64,000 bases of DNA from positions 95,108,001-95,172,000 of the forward strand of contig OZ231126.1 in assembly GCA_965153355.1 (NCBI GenBank), read 5' to 3'. The position numbers and the translations under genes were made by a program. The stretch's first letter is position 1. Each line of letters begins with the position of its first letter. Origin of the DNA: Flaccisagitta enflata. Taxonomy: Eukaryota > Chaetognatha > Sagittoidea > Aphragmophora. The notes beneath the pieces were generated by a model. That model was not told the DNA's origin and ran no database searches. It was given only the letters and a program-made list of their open reading frames with translations. Below, piece after piece: positions 63,318 through 64,000 of the stretch.

Positions 63318-64000
63318 TTTGGGCAGCGGCCCCGAAGGGGACAATGTCCTGTAGAACACAGGACTTTCGATAGTTCGTTCGTCCGTCCGTCCATCCGTCT
63401 GTCCCCCCCCTGCCTCGATGCTCAAATCCTGGCCTCAAGGCCCAAATCCCACCCTCAAGGCTCAAATCCCACCCTCAAGGCTTAAATCCCAGCCTTGAGG
63501 CTCAAATCCCAGCCTTGAGGCTCAAATCTCAGCCTTGAGGCTCAAATCCAAACCTCCAGGCTCAAATCCCAGCCTCCAGGCTCAAATCCCAGCCTAAAGG
63601 CTCTAATTCCAGCTTGAGGCTCAAATCACAGCCTCGACGCTCAAATCCAAGCCTCCAGGCTCAAATCACAGCCTCCAGGTTCAATTCCCAGCCTCAAGGT
63701 TCAAATCCCAGCCACCAGGCTCAAATCCCAGCCTCCAGGCTTAAAATCCAGCCTCCAGGCTCAAATCCCAGCCTCCAGGCTCAAATCCCAGCCTCCAGGC
63801 TCAAATCCCAGCCTCCAGGCTCAAATCCCAGCCTCCAGGCTCAAATCCCAGCCTCCAGGCTCAAATCCCAGCCCTGAGGTTCATATCCCAGCCTCAAGGC
63901 CCACACGGATGGATGGACGAACTAAAGTCCCCCTGTGTTATGCAGGACATTGTGCCCTTCGGGGCCGCTGCCCTGCTACCCATCACCTACAATCACCAAC
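63318..64000. mobile_element. Family A element running off the window
   Basis: The left end TTTTTTGGGCAGCGGCCCCG, ATGTCCTGTAGAACACAGG and a GTCCGTCCGTCCATCCGTC tract are followed by about 24 GGCTCAAATCCCAGCCTCCA units (63410-63900), most uniform at 63720-63870. A GGATGGATGGACG tract and the right end GTCCCCCTGTGTTATGCAGG, TCGGGGCCGCTGCCCTGC follow. The ends are A1-type but the array is A2-type, so this is a hybrid. The right terminus is cut at 64000. Confidence 0.85.

Overview
The window is eukaryotic nuclear DNA, most likely from an invertebrate animal. It has spliced genes with GT-AG introns, AT-rich non-coding DNA, many microsatellites, and several families of dispersed, palindromic and minisatellite-bearing repeats. 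The species cannot be named from the sequence. Only one gene is well supported. Almost every other open reading frame is a translation of a simple repeat or minisatellite.

The gene is the RBM39 (CAPER/HCC1) ortholog, an SR-related splicing factor and transcriptional coactivator, on the + strand. Its start codon is at 34579 and its stop codon at 53444-53446. I assembled 14 coding exons by hand from splice sites and reading phase. They sum to 2772 bases, an open frame of 923 codons plus stop. The protein has a short acidic N-terminus, a long Ser-Pro-Pro-Pro/Arg-Ser-Pro-rich block (residues about 26-381), a classical RS domain, RRM1, RRM2 and a C-terminal U2AF-homology RRM with its Arg-X-Phe motif. 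The SPPP block is encoded by four exons (39779-43460) totalling 1068 bases (356 codons) and is bounded by phase-0 introns. Without it the protein would be 567 residues, close to the roughly 530 residues of the human protein. The introns are inflated by repeats: foldback elements, a deleted Tc1/mariner-like copy, a 1.4 kb 20-bp minisatellite and a (CT)n tract that directly forms one acceptor's polypyrimidine tract.

Layout. 1-33200: no convincing gene, but microsatellites, tandem arrays and dispersed elements. 33200-34578: upstream region and likely 5' untranslated exon of RBM39. 34579-53446: RBM39. 53447-64000: tandem repeats, paired foldback elements and more minisatellite elements.

I refer to repeat families by letter. 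Family A has inverted ends containing GGGCAGCGGCCCCAAAGG and internal arrays of 20-21 bp units; subtype A1 carries AGGCCTGAAATCTGCCC-type arrays and A2 carries CCCAAATCCTAGCCTCCAGG-type arrays. Family B is about 200 bp, running from TAGTCGCGTGCACGCGACT to a GTAGCCGTGTATCCGGCCTT end. Family C comprises TA-flanked foldback elements with arms of about 170-300 bp. Family E is hAT-like, with terminus CAGGGGTGTATATAGTT. Family F is an AT-rich block (ACTACCCTTTGCCTATTATT) that is often joined to a 19-bp minisatellite and an A/T-run block.

The most interesting points are the modular SPPP exon block in RBM39, the family A foldback-plus-minisatellite elements with their locally homogenised arrays, and two datable nested insertions with visible target-site duplications (29113-29440 and 31656-31900).
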